A program made the translations under genes and the position numbers. Under the pieces are notes generated by a model. The model searched no databases and was not told the origin of the DNA. It saw only the letters and a list, made by a program, of their open reading frames with translations. Shown in pieces: positions 29,138 to 39,327 of a stretch of 64,000 nucleotides of DNA. Numbering within the stretch: position 1 is the stretch's first letter; every line of letters starts with the position of its first letter. The DNA is from Candidatus Heimdallarchaeota archaeon (GTDB lineage Archaea > Asgardarchaeota > Heimdallarchaeia > Heimdallarchaeales > Heimdallarchaeaceae): contig JABCTC010000004.1 of assembly GCA_018238545.1 (NCBI GenBank), forward strand, positions 48,416 to 112,415. Direction: 5' to 3'.

Positions 29138-32100
29138 GTGCTGAAGGTGGCTAAAGAATCAATAAGAGTTGTGGGGGCACAAGAGAATAATCTGAAAAAT
29201 ATTTCTATTGACATTCCACATAATAAGTTAGTTGTAATATCAGGAATCAGTGGTTCCGGTAAAAGTTCTTTGGCTTTTAACACTATCTTCATGGAAGCTC
29301 AGAGGAGATATATGGAAACTTTATCTTCTTACGCTAGACAATTTATTGGTAATTTTGATAGACCTGATGTTGAACATATAGAAGGGTTAAGACCTACAAT
29401 CTCAATTGATCAAAAAACTATCTCACGAAATCCAAGAAGTACTGTAGGAACATTAACAGAGATTTATGATTATATGAGAGTTCTCTATGCAAGAGTAGGA
29501 ATACCACATTGTCCTGATTGCAAAGTTATCATCGAAGCACAGCCATCTGAACAAATTATTGAGCAGCTCTTTGCTTCCTTTGAAGGTGAAAAGATCAAGG
29601 TAATTGCACCTATGTTTGAGAAAAGAAAAGGGGAATATAGAAGAGAGCTCACTCAATGGAAAGAAGACGGTTATAATCGACTTATCATAGATGGTAAAGA
29701 AATCAATCTTGATGATGAAGAAGTCAAATTAGAAAGGTATGTTCCTCATGATATTGAAATAATTGTTGATAGGAACAGCTGTGAAAGGAAAAATGAACCC
29801 AGTATAGCCGATAGTATAAGTCTAGCATTAGATTTAACAAAAGGTAAATTGAAAATTGTAGGGGAGAAGAAAACAAGAACTTTCTCAACTAAGTTAGTAT
29901 GTCCTGAATGTGGAATATCTGTAAATGAGTTTAATCCTAGAGATTTTTCATATAACACTCCAGTAGGAGCATGTCAACTTTGCAAAGGATTAGGGAAGAT
30001 CCCTCAGATTGTTCCAGAAAAATTCATTAACCCAGAACTCTCAATAGCAAAGGGAGCTATAGCTACAACAACTAAAAGCTTGAAATACATAACCTATAGC
30101 GGAATCAGTGTAAAGAATCTCAATCAAATAACAAAGGAAAATGGATTTGATATCACCACTCCTTTCAAAGACTTAACAGAAGAACAGCAAAAGCTGATTC
30201 TCTATGGTTCTGGAAAAAAGACTTACAAACTTAAATGGTCTTGGGGAGGCGACACTACAACTTGGCAAGGTAAGGGAGAATATCTTACGACTTGGAAGGG
30301 AATAATCCCTTTGACGATGGAAGGATATTATAGAATTAACTCACTAAAGAGGAAAGAACAACTAGAAAAACTGATGGAACTCTCAACATGTCCTGATTGT
30401 GAAGGAAAGAGGTTGAAACCTGAAAGTTTGGCAGTTCTTTTCAAAGGTAAAAATATGGCAGATCTCAATCAACTACCAATAGACAAATGTTACAACTTCT
30501 TCAAGAAAGTAAAAATTACAGATGAAGAAGAAATAATCGCTGGACCTTTGTTGAAGGAGATTAAAAATAGACTATCTTTTCTTATCGAAGTAGGATTACA
30601 TTATATTACATTGAATAGGGGAGCCAATGAATTAAGTGGAGGAGAAGCACAAAGAACACGATTGGCAACACAAATTGGTTCTAAACTTCAAGGGGTTAAC
30701 TACGTGCTCGATGAACCCAGTGTGGGGTTAGCAAATCGAGATAATGAGAAGTTACTCAACTCTCTTATGACTTTGAGAGATGGAGGGAATACTGTAGTTG
30801 TTGTAGAACATGATGAAGATACTTTAAGAAATGCAGATATTCTGGTAGATCTAGGTCCATATGCTGGAGACGAGGGGGGAGAAGTGTTATTCTCTTTAGC
30901 ACCAAATGAGTTGACAGAGAAAGAAGCTAAGAAATCAACAACAGCTAGATATCTATTAGGGTTAGATGAGATTGCAATCCCAACTAAAAGAAGAAAGGCT
31001 ACAAAATATCTAACACTTAAAGGAGCTCAGCATAATAACTTGAAGAAGATTGATGTGAAGTTTCCTATTGGAAGTTTCATCAGTGTTACGGGAGTAAGTG
31101 GGTCAGGTAAATCTTCCTTGATTAAAGATACACTCTATCCAATTCTTGTTAATAAATTACATAACGGAACTCAGAGTGTGGGAAAACACAAGAAGCTTGA
31201 GGGAATAGAAAATCTAGACAAAGTTGTAGTCATTAATCAATCACCCATAGGAAGGAGCTCTAGATCTAATCCTGCAACATATACTAAAGTTCTAGACCAC
31301 TTAAGGGATCTCTATGCAAGATTACCTTCAGCTTTGGTAAGAGGTTATACAAAAACACGATTCACTTTTAACACAAAAGAGGGTAGATGTGAAGCTTGTA
31401 AGGGTCATGGATACCTCAAGATAGAAATGAGTTTACTTCCCGATGTAGAAGTGGAGTGTGAAATATGCAAGGGGAGAAGATATGATGATGAAACACTCAA
31501 AGTGAAATTTGCAACTCACTCCATAGCTGATGTTCTTGATATGACAGTTAGTAATGCGATGAAAACTTTCAAGAATCAACCTAAAATCATGAAGATACTG
31601 CAAACATTATCTGATGTTGGGCTTGGTTATATCAAACTCGGACAACCATCTACAACTGTCAGTGGAGGAGAAGCACAAAGAATCAAATTATCAAAAGAGC
31701 TCTCCAAAACAGCAACAGGAAGCACTCTGTACATCCTCGATGAACCAACAACTGGATTGTCTTTTGAGGATATCAAAAAACTTCTTGTTGTTCTTCAAAG
31801 ATTAGTGGATAAAGGGAATACAATAATCATCATTGAGCATAATCTAGATGTTATAAAAATAGCTGATTATGTTATTGATTTGGGACCAGAAGGAGGAGAA
31901 GATAAAGGTGGTTTCCTTGTTGGTGCAGGAACGCCTGAGAAAATAATAAAACTTGAAAAATCTTATACAGGGAAGGCTCTAAAGAGGGTTTTGTTAGGGG
32001 AAGAGAAAAATATTATTTTGGAGAAAACGGAACCTTTCGACAGAAATCTAGACCCAGCTAATTATCTCTATGTTAGAGGAGCATCAAAGAATAATCTCAA

Positions 32101-34894
32101 GAGTATTGATCTCGATATACCAAAAGAGAAATTAGTTGTAATTACAGGCCCAAGTGGGTCAGGCAAAAGTTCCTTAGCTATCGACACATTATTCTCAGAA
32201 GGGCAAAGAAGATTCATAGAAAGTCTTTCAAGCTATGCTCGTCAGTTTCTGATTAAAGCAGAAAGAGCAGATGTAGATGACATCATAGGTTTAACTCCAT
32301 CAATAGCTATCGATCAACACTCAATCTCAAAAAACCCTCGTTCTACTGTAGCAACCACAACAGAAATTTATGATTACTTCAGACTCTTGTTTGCAAAAAT
32401 AGGCATTCCACATTGTCCTAAATGTAACATAGTTTTGAAACGAAGAACTATAGATGAAATAGCTAATCTTGTTGTAAAAGATTTTAATAAAATGAATGTT
32501 ACAATTGCTTCCTCTTTAACCAATGGTGAAAAGATAGATGTTCAAAAAACTGTAAAAGAGCTCGTTAAGCAAGGTTATGCAAGAGCTATTATTGATGATA
32601 AAGAGTATCATCTTGACAAAGAAATAAAAAAACGCAAATCAGATTCAATCTCAGTAGTAGTCGATAGAATAAATATCTCAAAGGAAAATATTTCAAGATT
32701 AGCAGAAAGCATTGAATCAGCTGTTAAATTTGGCAAAGGGAGAGTTGAAATCCATCAAAACAGTCATAAGAACACTTACTCCATCTATGCAGAGTGTATA
32801 GATCATGAATATGAAACACCTGAGGAAATGCACCCAAGATTGTTCAGTTTCAACCATTATTCAGGCTCTTGTTCCACATGTACTGGACTAGGAACTATCA
32901 GGAAACTAGATATGAGAAAGATAGTCAAAGATTGGGATAAATCGATAGCTCAAGGAACAATTGGTCTATATTCTGCTAAACGTATGACAAATCCAAATTC
33001 CTGGAGAAGAGCTATGGTTCAATCTATCGGGGAGCATTATGGTTTCACATTGGATATGCCAATGAAAGATTTCTCACCTCAACAACTTGATGGGTTATTT
33101 TATGGTTCAAAAGGTGAAATAGTCAAGATAAAAATGATTAGGGAGGGAAAAAGATCTTCTTCTGAATTCACTAAAACAGCTGAATGGGAAGGTTTGATTC
33201 CCAGATGGGAAAAATGGTTAGATGAACCTTCTGAATCATTATGGGGTTCAGAATATAAACAAAGATACAATCAGTATTTTACTGAATATTCTTGTCCTGA
33301 TTGCAAAGGAAGAAAACTGAAACCAGAGATATTAGCTATTACTGTTGGTGGAAAATCTATCTACGATTTAGCAAGTATATCAGTTGATGATTTCCTAATT
33401 TATCTAAATAATTTACAGCTTACAAAAAGAGAATTAAAAATAGCAGATAGAATTATCAACGAGCTTTGTAAGAGAGCTCAGTATTTAGTAGATGTTGGTT
33501 TGAGTTACTTAACATTGGATAGAAGAGCTAGTACATTATCAAATGGTGAGGCTCAAAGGATACGTTTAGCATCACAAATTGGAAGCGGACTAGTAGGCGT
33601 TACCTATGTACTCGATGAGCCAACAATTGGTCTACATCCGCGAGATATCGACAGATTGTTAGCGACTCTAAAGAAGTTGAGAGATAATGGAAATCATGTC
33701 ATTGTTGTTGAGCATGATGATATTATCATTAAGGAATCTGATTGGGTAATTGAACTCGGTCCCTTAGGTGGAGATCAAGGAGGAGATGTAGTTGTTGCTG
33801 GTCCTACAGCTGAAGTTTTGAAAAATGATGTTTCTCTAACAGCACGATATCTATCAAAAGAACATAGAATTCTTACTCCTGACGTAAGAAGAAAAGCTGA
33901 GAAAAACATCAAATTGACTGGAGCATCACAGTATAATCTCAAAAACATTGACGTTGAGTTTGGTTTAGGAACAATCACAGCTGTCACTGGAGTTAGTGGG
34001 GCGGGTAAATCCTCTTTAGTTATTGAAACACTTCAAAAAGCTCTAGAGAAGCAAATTACTAAAAAGAAGATTGAAGTTGGTAAGCATAAGAAACTTACAG
34101 GTTACGAAGAACTAGATAAGGTAATTGTAGTAGATCAATCTACATTAAGCAAATCTAGTAGGTCTAATCCCGCGACTTACTTAGGTGTTTATGATGAGAT
34201 TCGTAATTTGTATGCAAAACTACCTGAAGCTAAAACTAGAGGTTTCACACCTGGACATTTCAGTTATAACACTTCTAAAGGTCAATGTAAGGAATGTAGA
34301 GGATTAGGTCAAAAAAGAATTGAGCTGCTTTTCTTATCAGATGTCTGGATATTGTGTCCTGTTTGTAAAGGAAAAAGATACAAGAAAAGCATTCTGAATG
34401 CTCGATACAAAAGAAAGACAATCTCAGACATACTAGATATGACTATAACAACAGCGTGTGAATTATTCTCAAATATAGAAAAGATTCGCAAACCTTTGAA
34501 AATAGCACATGATGTAGGACTTGGATATCTTAGGATGGGACAACCAACAACTACTATTTCAGGTGGAGAAGCTGAAAGGCTGAAAATAACTAGAGAGTTA
34601 GCAAAGAAGGGACAAGGAAAAAACATCTATATTTTGGACGAACCTTCACAAGGATTGCACTTTTATGATATTGAAAAACTAATCATGATACTGCAAAAAC
34701 TTGCTTATGAAGGAAATACTATTGTTTTTATCGATCACAACATGGATTTAGTCAAAATAGCTGACAGGATAATAGATCTAGGTCCAGAAGGAGGGACTAA
34801 GAATGGGGGGTATCTAGTAGCTTCTGGTACACCTGAAGAAATAATAGAACAAGAAAAAGGATATACTTGGAAATACCTTAAACAGGTAGTTTAA
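29138..34894 (+). CDS. Double-length UvrA-like protein (two fused UvrA units, four ABC ATPase modules)
   Basis: 1918 aa; four Walker A sites (GISGSGKSS, GVSGSGKSS, GPSGSGKSS, GVSGAGKSS), four signatures (LSGGEAQR, VSGGEAQR, LSNGEAQR, ISGGEAER), repeated UvrA zinc-finger motifs (CPDCEGKRLKPES, CPDCKGRKLKPEI, CEACKGHGY...CEICKGRRY). Confidence 0.92.
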   Translation: MLKVAKESIRVVGAQENNLKNISIDIPHNKLVVISGISGSGKSSLAFNTIFMEAQRRYMETLSSYARQFIGNFDRPDVEHIEGLRPTISIDQKTISRNPRSTVGTLTEIYDYMRVLYARVGIPHCPDCKVIIEAQPSEQIIEQLFASFEGEKIKVIAPMFEKRKGEYRRELTQWKEDGYNRLIIDGKEINLDDEEVKLERYVPHDIEIIVDRNSCERKNEPSIADSISLALDLTKGKLKIVGEKKTRTFSTKLVCPECGISVNEFNPRDFSYNTPVGACQLCKGLGKIPQIVPEKFINPELSIAKGAIATTTKSLKYITYSGISVKNLNQITKENGFDITTPFKDLTEEQQKLILYGSGKKTYKLKWSWGGDTTTWQGKGEYLTTWKGIIPLTMEGYYRINSLKRKEQLEKLMELSTCPDCEGKRLKPESLAVLFKGKNMADLNQLPIDKCYNFFKKVKITDEEEIIAGPLLKEIKNRLSFLIEVGLHYITLNRGANELSGGEAQRTRLATQIGSKLQGVNYVLDEPSVGLANRDNEKLLNSLMTLRDGGNTVVVVEHDEDTLRNADILVDLGPYAGDEGGEVLFSLAPNELTEKEAKKSTTARYLLGLDEIAIPTKRRKATKYLTLKGAQHNNLKKIDVKFPIGSFISVTGVSGSGKSSLIKDTLYPILVNKLHNGTQSVGKHKKLEGIENLDKVVVINQSPIGRSSRSNPATYTKVLDHLRDLYARLPSALVRGYTKTRFTFNTKEGRCEACKGHGYLKIEMSLLPDVEVECEICKGRRYDDETLKVKFATHSIADVLDMTVSNAMKTFKNQPKIMKILQTLSDVGLGYIKLGQPSTTVSGGEAQRIKLSKELSKTATGSTLYILDEPTTGLSFEDIKKLLVVLQRLVDKGNTIIIIEHNLDVIKIADYVIDLGPEGGEDKGGFLVGAGTPEKIIKLEKSYTGKALKRVLLGEEKNIILEKTEPFDRNLDPANYLYVRGASKNNLKSIDLDIPKEKLVVITGPSGSGKSSLAIDTLFSEGQRRFIESLSSYARQFLIKAERADVDDIIGLTPSIAIDQHSISKNPRSTVATTTEIYDYFRLLFAKIGIPHCPKCNIVLKRRTIDEIANLVVKDFNKMNVTIASSLTNGEKIDVQKTVKELVKQGYARAIIDDKEYHLDKEIKKRKSDSISVVVDRINISKENISRLAESIESAVKFGKGRVEIHQNSHKNTYSIYAECIDHEYETPEEMHPRLFSFNHYSGSCSTCTGLGTIRKLDMRKIVKDWDKSIAQGTIGLYSAKRMTNPNSWRRAMVQSIGEHYGFTLDMPMKDFSPQQLDGLFYGSKGEIVKIKMIREGKRSSSEFTKTAEWEGLIPRWEKWLDEPSESLWGSEYKQRYNQYFTEYSCPDCKGRKLKPEILAITVGGKSIYDLASISVDDFLIYLNNLQLTKRELKIADRIINELCKRAQYLVDVGLSYLTLDRRASTLSNGEAQRIRLASQIGSGLVGVTYVLDEPTIGLHPRDIDRLLATLKKLRDNGNHVIVVEHDDIIIKESDWVIELGPLGGDQGGDVVVAGPTAEVLKNDVSLTARYLSKEHRILTPDVRRKAEKNIKLTGASQYNLKNIDVEFGLGTITAVTGVSGAGKSSLVIETLQKALEKQITKKKIEVGKHKKLTGYEELDKVIVVDQSTLSKSSRSNPATYLGVYDEIRNLYAKLPEAKTRGFTPGHFSYNTSKGQCKECRGLGQKRIELLFLSDVWILCPVCKGKRYKKSILNARYKRKTISDILDMTITTACELFSNIEKIRKPLKIAHDVGLGYLRMGQPTTTISGGEAERLKITRELAKKGQGKNIYILDEPSQGLHFYDIEKLIMILQKLAYEGNTIVFIDHNMDLVKIADRIIDLGPEGGTKNGGYLVASGTPEEIIEQEKGYTWKYLKQVV

Positions 34895-35018
34895 CCATTT
34901 TAACGAATACTTTTAAGTGCGTAAGCAATAAGTATCCAACAAACCTCCCTTGGTTTATAGCATAAATTAACTCAAAAGATGAGCTATAATAGCATCAAGA
35001 AATCTTAGATACACAGTA

Positions 35019-37007
35019 TTGTTTTTATCAGTGCTATTCTTAACTACCCCTTTCATCACAGTTCAGTTCTCAAACGGAGATGTTGAACTTATGGCAAATT
35101 TAGTCCTAAAAACCAATGGAGGAGGCGTTTATCCTGATTATGGCCTTTACATAGCTGATCAGCTTAGAGAGATAGGTATTGAAGTTGTAGTTAAAGTTGT
35201 AGAATGGATACAGTATTTTTATCCATTCACTCCAATTGAATATGATTTAGCAATTAGAGAACTTATTTTTGAGAATGGAGAATTTGATCCTTATCCGTTT
35301 TTTAGTGAAGAGAGTAGCTTAAATTATTATGGGGTAGATAGGTTTATGCCGTATGGTAATCAGAGTGAAACTATGTTGAAAGAAGGAACCTTGATAACAG
35401 ACTTTGAAGAGAGGAAAAGTCATTACAATACTTGGCAAAATCTGTATATGGATAAAATACTCCCTTTTATCCCATTATTTTCTATTCCTGAATATATTGC
35501 AACCTGGTTCAACTTAATTGGGTTCAATTCTTCTTGGAGTATTGTTGATAATTTACCTTATATCCATCAAAATGGTCTCCACCCTTGTCAAGATGATTTG
35601 AAAGAACTGATTATTGCAGACAAAAACTGGAGGAATTTAAATCCTCTGCAAATAGATGACGAGTCTAGAGATTTTGTTCCTTCTTTACTTTTTGAATCGC
35701 TTCTCCAGATTTCCCCAGAAGGAAAGCCAATCAAAACAGGATTAATCTATGATTGGGATATAATTAATGAAAGTTACTATAAATTTTACATAAGAGAGGG
35801 TATCTACTGGAATCCCAGCTACAATTGTACAATAAGAAACGCTGATTCAGATCCTTTATCAACAAATTCAAGCGATTTGATGGTTGGTCTTCAAGGAACA
35901 TCTAGTGATGGTCATAACCAGCAATTAACTGCGAAAGACATGGTTTTTACACTACTTGCTTATGCAACATTTCATGTTAGTGAGTTTGCAGAGAATTACT
36001 TCTGCTTAAAAGATATTCAAATTGATAATTCAGACAATTTCTCTTTCTATATTACTGTTGATGGTAATGAAAAAACAACAGAGTTTGAACCTTATGCACC
36101 ATTTTGGAACAAGCTTAATGTTCCATGCCTACCAGAATTTTTCTTAAATTCAACATCTTTGTCCATAACTAACACATCAGGAAACATACCTGTAAGGGGA
36201 TTGTATGAAGGTATAGAAGATACAATTGAGTGGAAAGATTTTGACATATCTTCTTTTGGTTGTGGAAAATATTTGTTAGATTATTATGTAATAAATGCTA
36301 TTACAGTTTTAAGAGCTAGTTCAAATTGGCATGAAATAGGTGCCATTGATGGAATGCATCATGATCTGAGTATTGAGACTATTAAAATGAAAGTTCTAAG
36401 GGATACTGCACCAATAATAAGTGAGTTTCTAGCAGAAAGATTGGATATAATCAAGATAAATTATGAGAGCACGTTTATTAACAATTTAGAAAAAGATCCT
36501 TTCTTTAAATGTTACAAATTAATATCTAACTCATTTTCTATGCTGATTTTTAACTTACGAAGACCGTTTGTTGGGGGAACTGATAATTATGTTTTCCTAG
36601 ATACTGAAGGAAAGGAGAATTATACAAGGGGTGTTGCTGTTCGAAAAGCGATGTGTTACGCCATAGATAGAGAGGAGATTAATCAAGCTTTACACGGGGG
36701 GAATTTGATAGTATTGGATCATCCAATACCTGAGATTTATGAAAACTATCATAACCCGGAAATAATCAAATACTCTCACGATATAGACGAAGCTCTTGAA
36801 TGGCTCTTTCCTGGTTACGACCCGCATCCACCGCATCCATCAATACCTAATTTATTAGAAACACTGTTGATCATAGGTGGAGGTATTATATTAATAGGTG
36901 CAATTCCTACCTTTTTCATAACTAAAGGATTACTTGAATATAGAAGATCAAAGAAGAAACCTACAGAAACTTCTACAAACAATTCAGATTCCGCAAAAGA
37001 TATGTAG
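35019..37007 (+). CDS. SBP_5 (OppA/DppA-like) solute-binding protein with apparent circular permutation and C-terminal TM anchor
   Basis: TTG start; N-terminal YIADQLREIGIEVVVKVVEW; later NWRNLNPLQIDDESRDFVPSLLFESLLQ, YKFYIREGIYWNPSY, AVRKAMCYAIDREEINQ; paralog of 5236-7212. Confidence 0.8.
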   Translation: MFLSVLFLTTPFITVQFSNGDVELMANLVLKTNGGGVYPDYGLYIADQLREIGIEVVVKVVEWIQYFYPFTPIEYDLAIRELIFENGEFDPYPFFSEESSLNYYGVDRFMPYGNQSETMLKEGTLITDFEERKSHYNTWQNLYMDKILPFIPLFSIPEYIATWFNLIGFNSSWSIVDNLPYIHQNGLHPCQDDLKELIIADKNWRNLNPLQIDDESRDFVPSLLFESLLQISPEGKPIKTGLIYDWDIINESYYKFYIREGIYWNPSYNCTIRNADSDPLSTNSSDLMVGLQGTSSDGHNQQLTAKDMVFTLLAYATFHVSEFAENYFCLKDIQIDNSDNFSFYITVDGNEKTTEFEPYAPFWNKLNVPCLPEFFLNSTSLSITNTSGNIPVRGLYEGIEDTIEWKDFDISSFGCGKYLLDYYVINAITVLRASSNWHEIGAIDGMHHDLSIETIKMKVLRDTAPIISEFLAERLDIIKINYESTFINNLEKDPFFKCYKLISNSFSMLIFNLRRPFVGGTDNYVFLDTEGKENYTRGVAVRKAMCYAIDREEINQALHGGNLIVLDHPIPEIYENYHNPEIIKYSHDIDEALEWLFPGYDPHPPHPSIPNLLETLLIIGGGIILIGAIPTFFITKGLLEYRRSKKKPTETSTNNSDSAKDM

Positions 37008-37025
37008 TAAGAATCTTTCTCCTTT

Positions 37026-38285
37026 ATGATGCGTACGAATTACCAGTTTGAGAGAGGTAAAGAATTTGCTGAGAAACTAGATTTAGAAGATAAACTAGCA
37101 AGTTTCAGAGAAAGGTTCTATGTTCTCAAGGATTCAATTTACGTAAATGGAAATTCTTTGGGTTTACTGCCAAAAGATGGAGAAAAAACTCTTTTACGAG
37201 TTCTAGAAGAATGGAAAACCTTGGCAGCTCAAGGGTGGATGAGTGCTGAATTACCTTGGTTCTTTCAAGCAGAAAAATTAGGAGAAAAAGCTGCAGAGCT
37301 AGTAGGTGCAACAGCTGATGAAGTTGTAGCAACAGGAACTACTACTGTAAATCTCCATGCTCTTGTAAGCTCGTTTTATCAACCAGAAGGGAAGAGAACG
37401 AAAATATTAGCAGATGAGCTAAACTTTCCTACAGACATTTATGCTCTCCAAAGTCAAGTTAAATTGAAAGGTTTAGATCCTCAAGAACATCTCATAATAG
37501 CAAAAAGTGATGATGGCATTACAATTAATGAAGATAAAATTATCGAAATGATGACAGATGAAATTGCACTCATTGTTCTTCCGTCTATTCTTTTCAGAAG
37601 CAGTCAATTATTAGATATCAAAAGAGTGACAGAAGAAGCTCACAAAAGAGGAATTATGATTGGTTGGGATTGTAGTCATTCTGTAGGTGTTGTCCCTCAT
37701 CATTTTGATGAGTGGGGTGTTGATTTTGCTTTCTGGTGCAGTTATAAATACTTAAACGCTGGACCGGGATCGAGCGCTTTTATCTATGTCAATAAGAAGC
37801 ATTTTGGTCTTGAAGCGGCTCTTACTGGATGGTTTGGATATGTAAAAGAAAAACAGTTTGAGATGAATCTTAACTTTGAACAATCTAACACAGCTGGAGG
37901 GTGGCAAATATCCTCTCCATCTATACTTGGTTCGGCAGCTTTAGAAGGATCATTGAATCTAACCTTAGAAGCAGGTATTGAAAATATTAGAGAAAAATCG
38001 CTCAAGCTGACCAGTTACCTCATCTATTTAGTTCAAAACCTGCTGACAGATGCGCCATATAATTTCTCTATTGGAACACCTTTAGATGAAAGGAAGCGTG
38101 GAGGACATGTTGCTATAGTTCACAATGATGCTCAAATAATTAGCACAAAACTTATGGGAAGGGGTGTCATTCATGATTTTCGACCACCGAACATAATTCG
38201 AATAACTCCTTGTGCACTCAACAACACCTTTGTTGAGATTTGGAAAATTATTAATCTAATCAAAGAAATAATAGATGAAAATTAG
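37026..38285 (+). CDS. kynU: Kynureninase
   Basis: PLP fold type I; YVNGNSLGLLPK, MTDEIALIVLPSILFRSSQLLDIKRVTEEAHKRGIMIGWDCSHSVGVVPHHFDEWGVDFAFWCSYKYLNAGPGS, NTAGGWQISSPSIL. Confidence 0.88.
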   Translation: MMRTNYQFERGKEFAEKLDLEDKLASFRERFYVLKDSIYVNGNSLGLLPKDGEKTLLRVLEEWKTLAAQGWMSAELPWFFQAEKLGEKAAELVGATADEVVATGTTTVNLHALVSSFYQPEGKRTKILADELNFPTDIYALQSQVKLKGLDPQEHLIIAKSDDGITINEDKIIEMMTDEIALIVLPSILFRSSQLLDIKRVTEEAHKRGIMIGWDCSHSVGVVPHHFDEWGVDFAFWCSYKYLNAGPGSSAFIYVNKKHFGLEAALTGWFGYVKEKQFEMNLNFEQSNTAGGWQISSPSILGSAALEGSLNLTLEAGIENIREKSLKLTSYLIYLVQNLLTDAPYNFSIGTPLDERKRGGHVAIVHNDAQIISTKLMGRGVIHDFRPPNIIRITPCALNNTFVEIWKIINLIKEIIDEN

Positions 38286-38358
38286 TTCATCTCTTCTTTA
38301 AGATTCAATTTCCTAACATTTAAGAAGACATGCTAGAAATCAGATTAGGTGTAGTTAT

Positions 38359-39327
38359 TTGCTAGCTGTTGAAACCAAGAATCTTACCAAAATGTTTCAT
38401 AAACTAAAAGCTGTTGATGGTCTCAATTTAGAGATCAAAGAAGCAGAAATCTATAGCTTGCTAGGTCCAAATGGTTCTGGGAAAACAACAACAGTTAGAA
38501 TGCTCACAGGCTTATTGCGACCAACAATTGGTGGAGCGAGAGTATTAGGCTTAGATATTTCAGATAATCTGCAAGAAATAAGAAGTCGAGTAGGCCATCT
38601 CACTGAAACACCAGCTCTTTATGAGCGCTTGACTGTTCGACAGAATCTAGACTTTTTCGCTAAACTTTACAAAGTTCCAGAAACTGAAATCAAACCAAGA
38701 ATAGAAGAAATTGTTGATTTATTTGAGTTACCTGAAAAGCTAGACGAACCTGCAGGAACATTATCAAAAGGTATGAAGCAAAAAGTTGCTATAGCACGCG
38801 CAATGTTTCATGAACCTGAGCTAATTTTTCTAGATGAACCTACAGCTTCTTTGTCTCCTGAATCAGCAAAAGTAATCAGAGAACAAATTATCAAGTTAGT
38901 TAAGAAAGAGAAGAGAACCTTTTTCATTTGTACGCATAATTTGTCTGAAGCAGAGAGACTGTCTTCAAGAGTGGGCATAATAAATCATGGAAGACTTGTT
39001 GCTCAAGGTTCTCCAGGAGAACTACGAGAAATGCGAAAAGATGAAACAGTAACTGTTTTTAGATTTTCAACTTGGGAAAGCAACACCAAAGAATTTTTTG
39101 CAGATATGAAAATCGAAATTGTTGAACAAAATCAAGAACAAAAGTATGTATCAGTTATCATCAAAGATATCGAAAAACAAACCCCTAGTATTATCAATTC
39201 ATTAACTAAGAACAACTTCCAGCTAGTTGAAGTAAAGCACGAATTTCCAACATTGGAAAGAATATATTTAGAATTTGTGGAATTGGAAGGAGTTCCTCGG
39301 GAAGAAAATAACATGGAGGAGAGCTAG
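38359..39327 (+). CDS. ABC transporter ATP-binding protein
   Basis: LLGPNGSGKTTTVRMLTGLLRP, LSKGMKQKVAIARAM, LIFLDEPTASLSPES; short or non-ATG start. Adjacent to permease. Confidence 0.88.
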   Translation: MLAVETKNLTKMFHKLKAVDGLNLEIKEAEIYSLLGPNGSGKTTTVRMLTGLLRPTIGGARVLGLDISDNLQEIRSRVGHLTETPALYERLTVRQNLDFFAKLYKVPETEIKPRIEEIVDLFELPEKLDEPAGTLSKGMKQKVAIARAMFHEPELIFLDEPTASLSPESAKVIREQIIKLVKKEKRTFFICTHNLSEAERLSSRVGIINHGRLVAQGSPGELREMRKDETVTVFRFSTWESNTKEFFADMKIEIVEQNQEQKYVSVIIKDIEKQTPSIINSLTKNNFQLVEVKHEFPTLERIYLEFVELEGVPREENNMEES

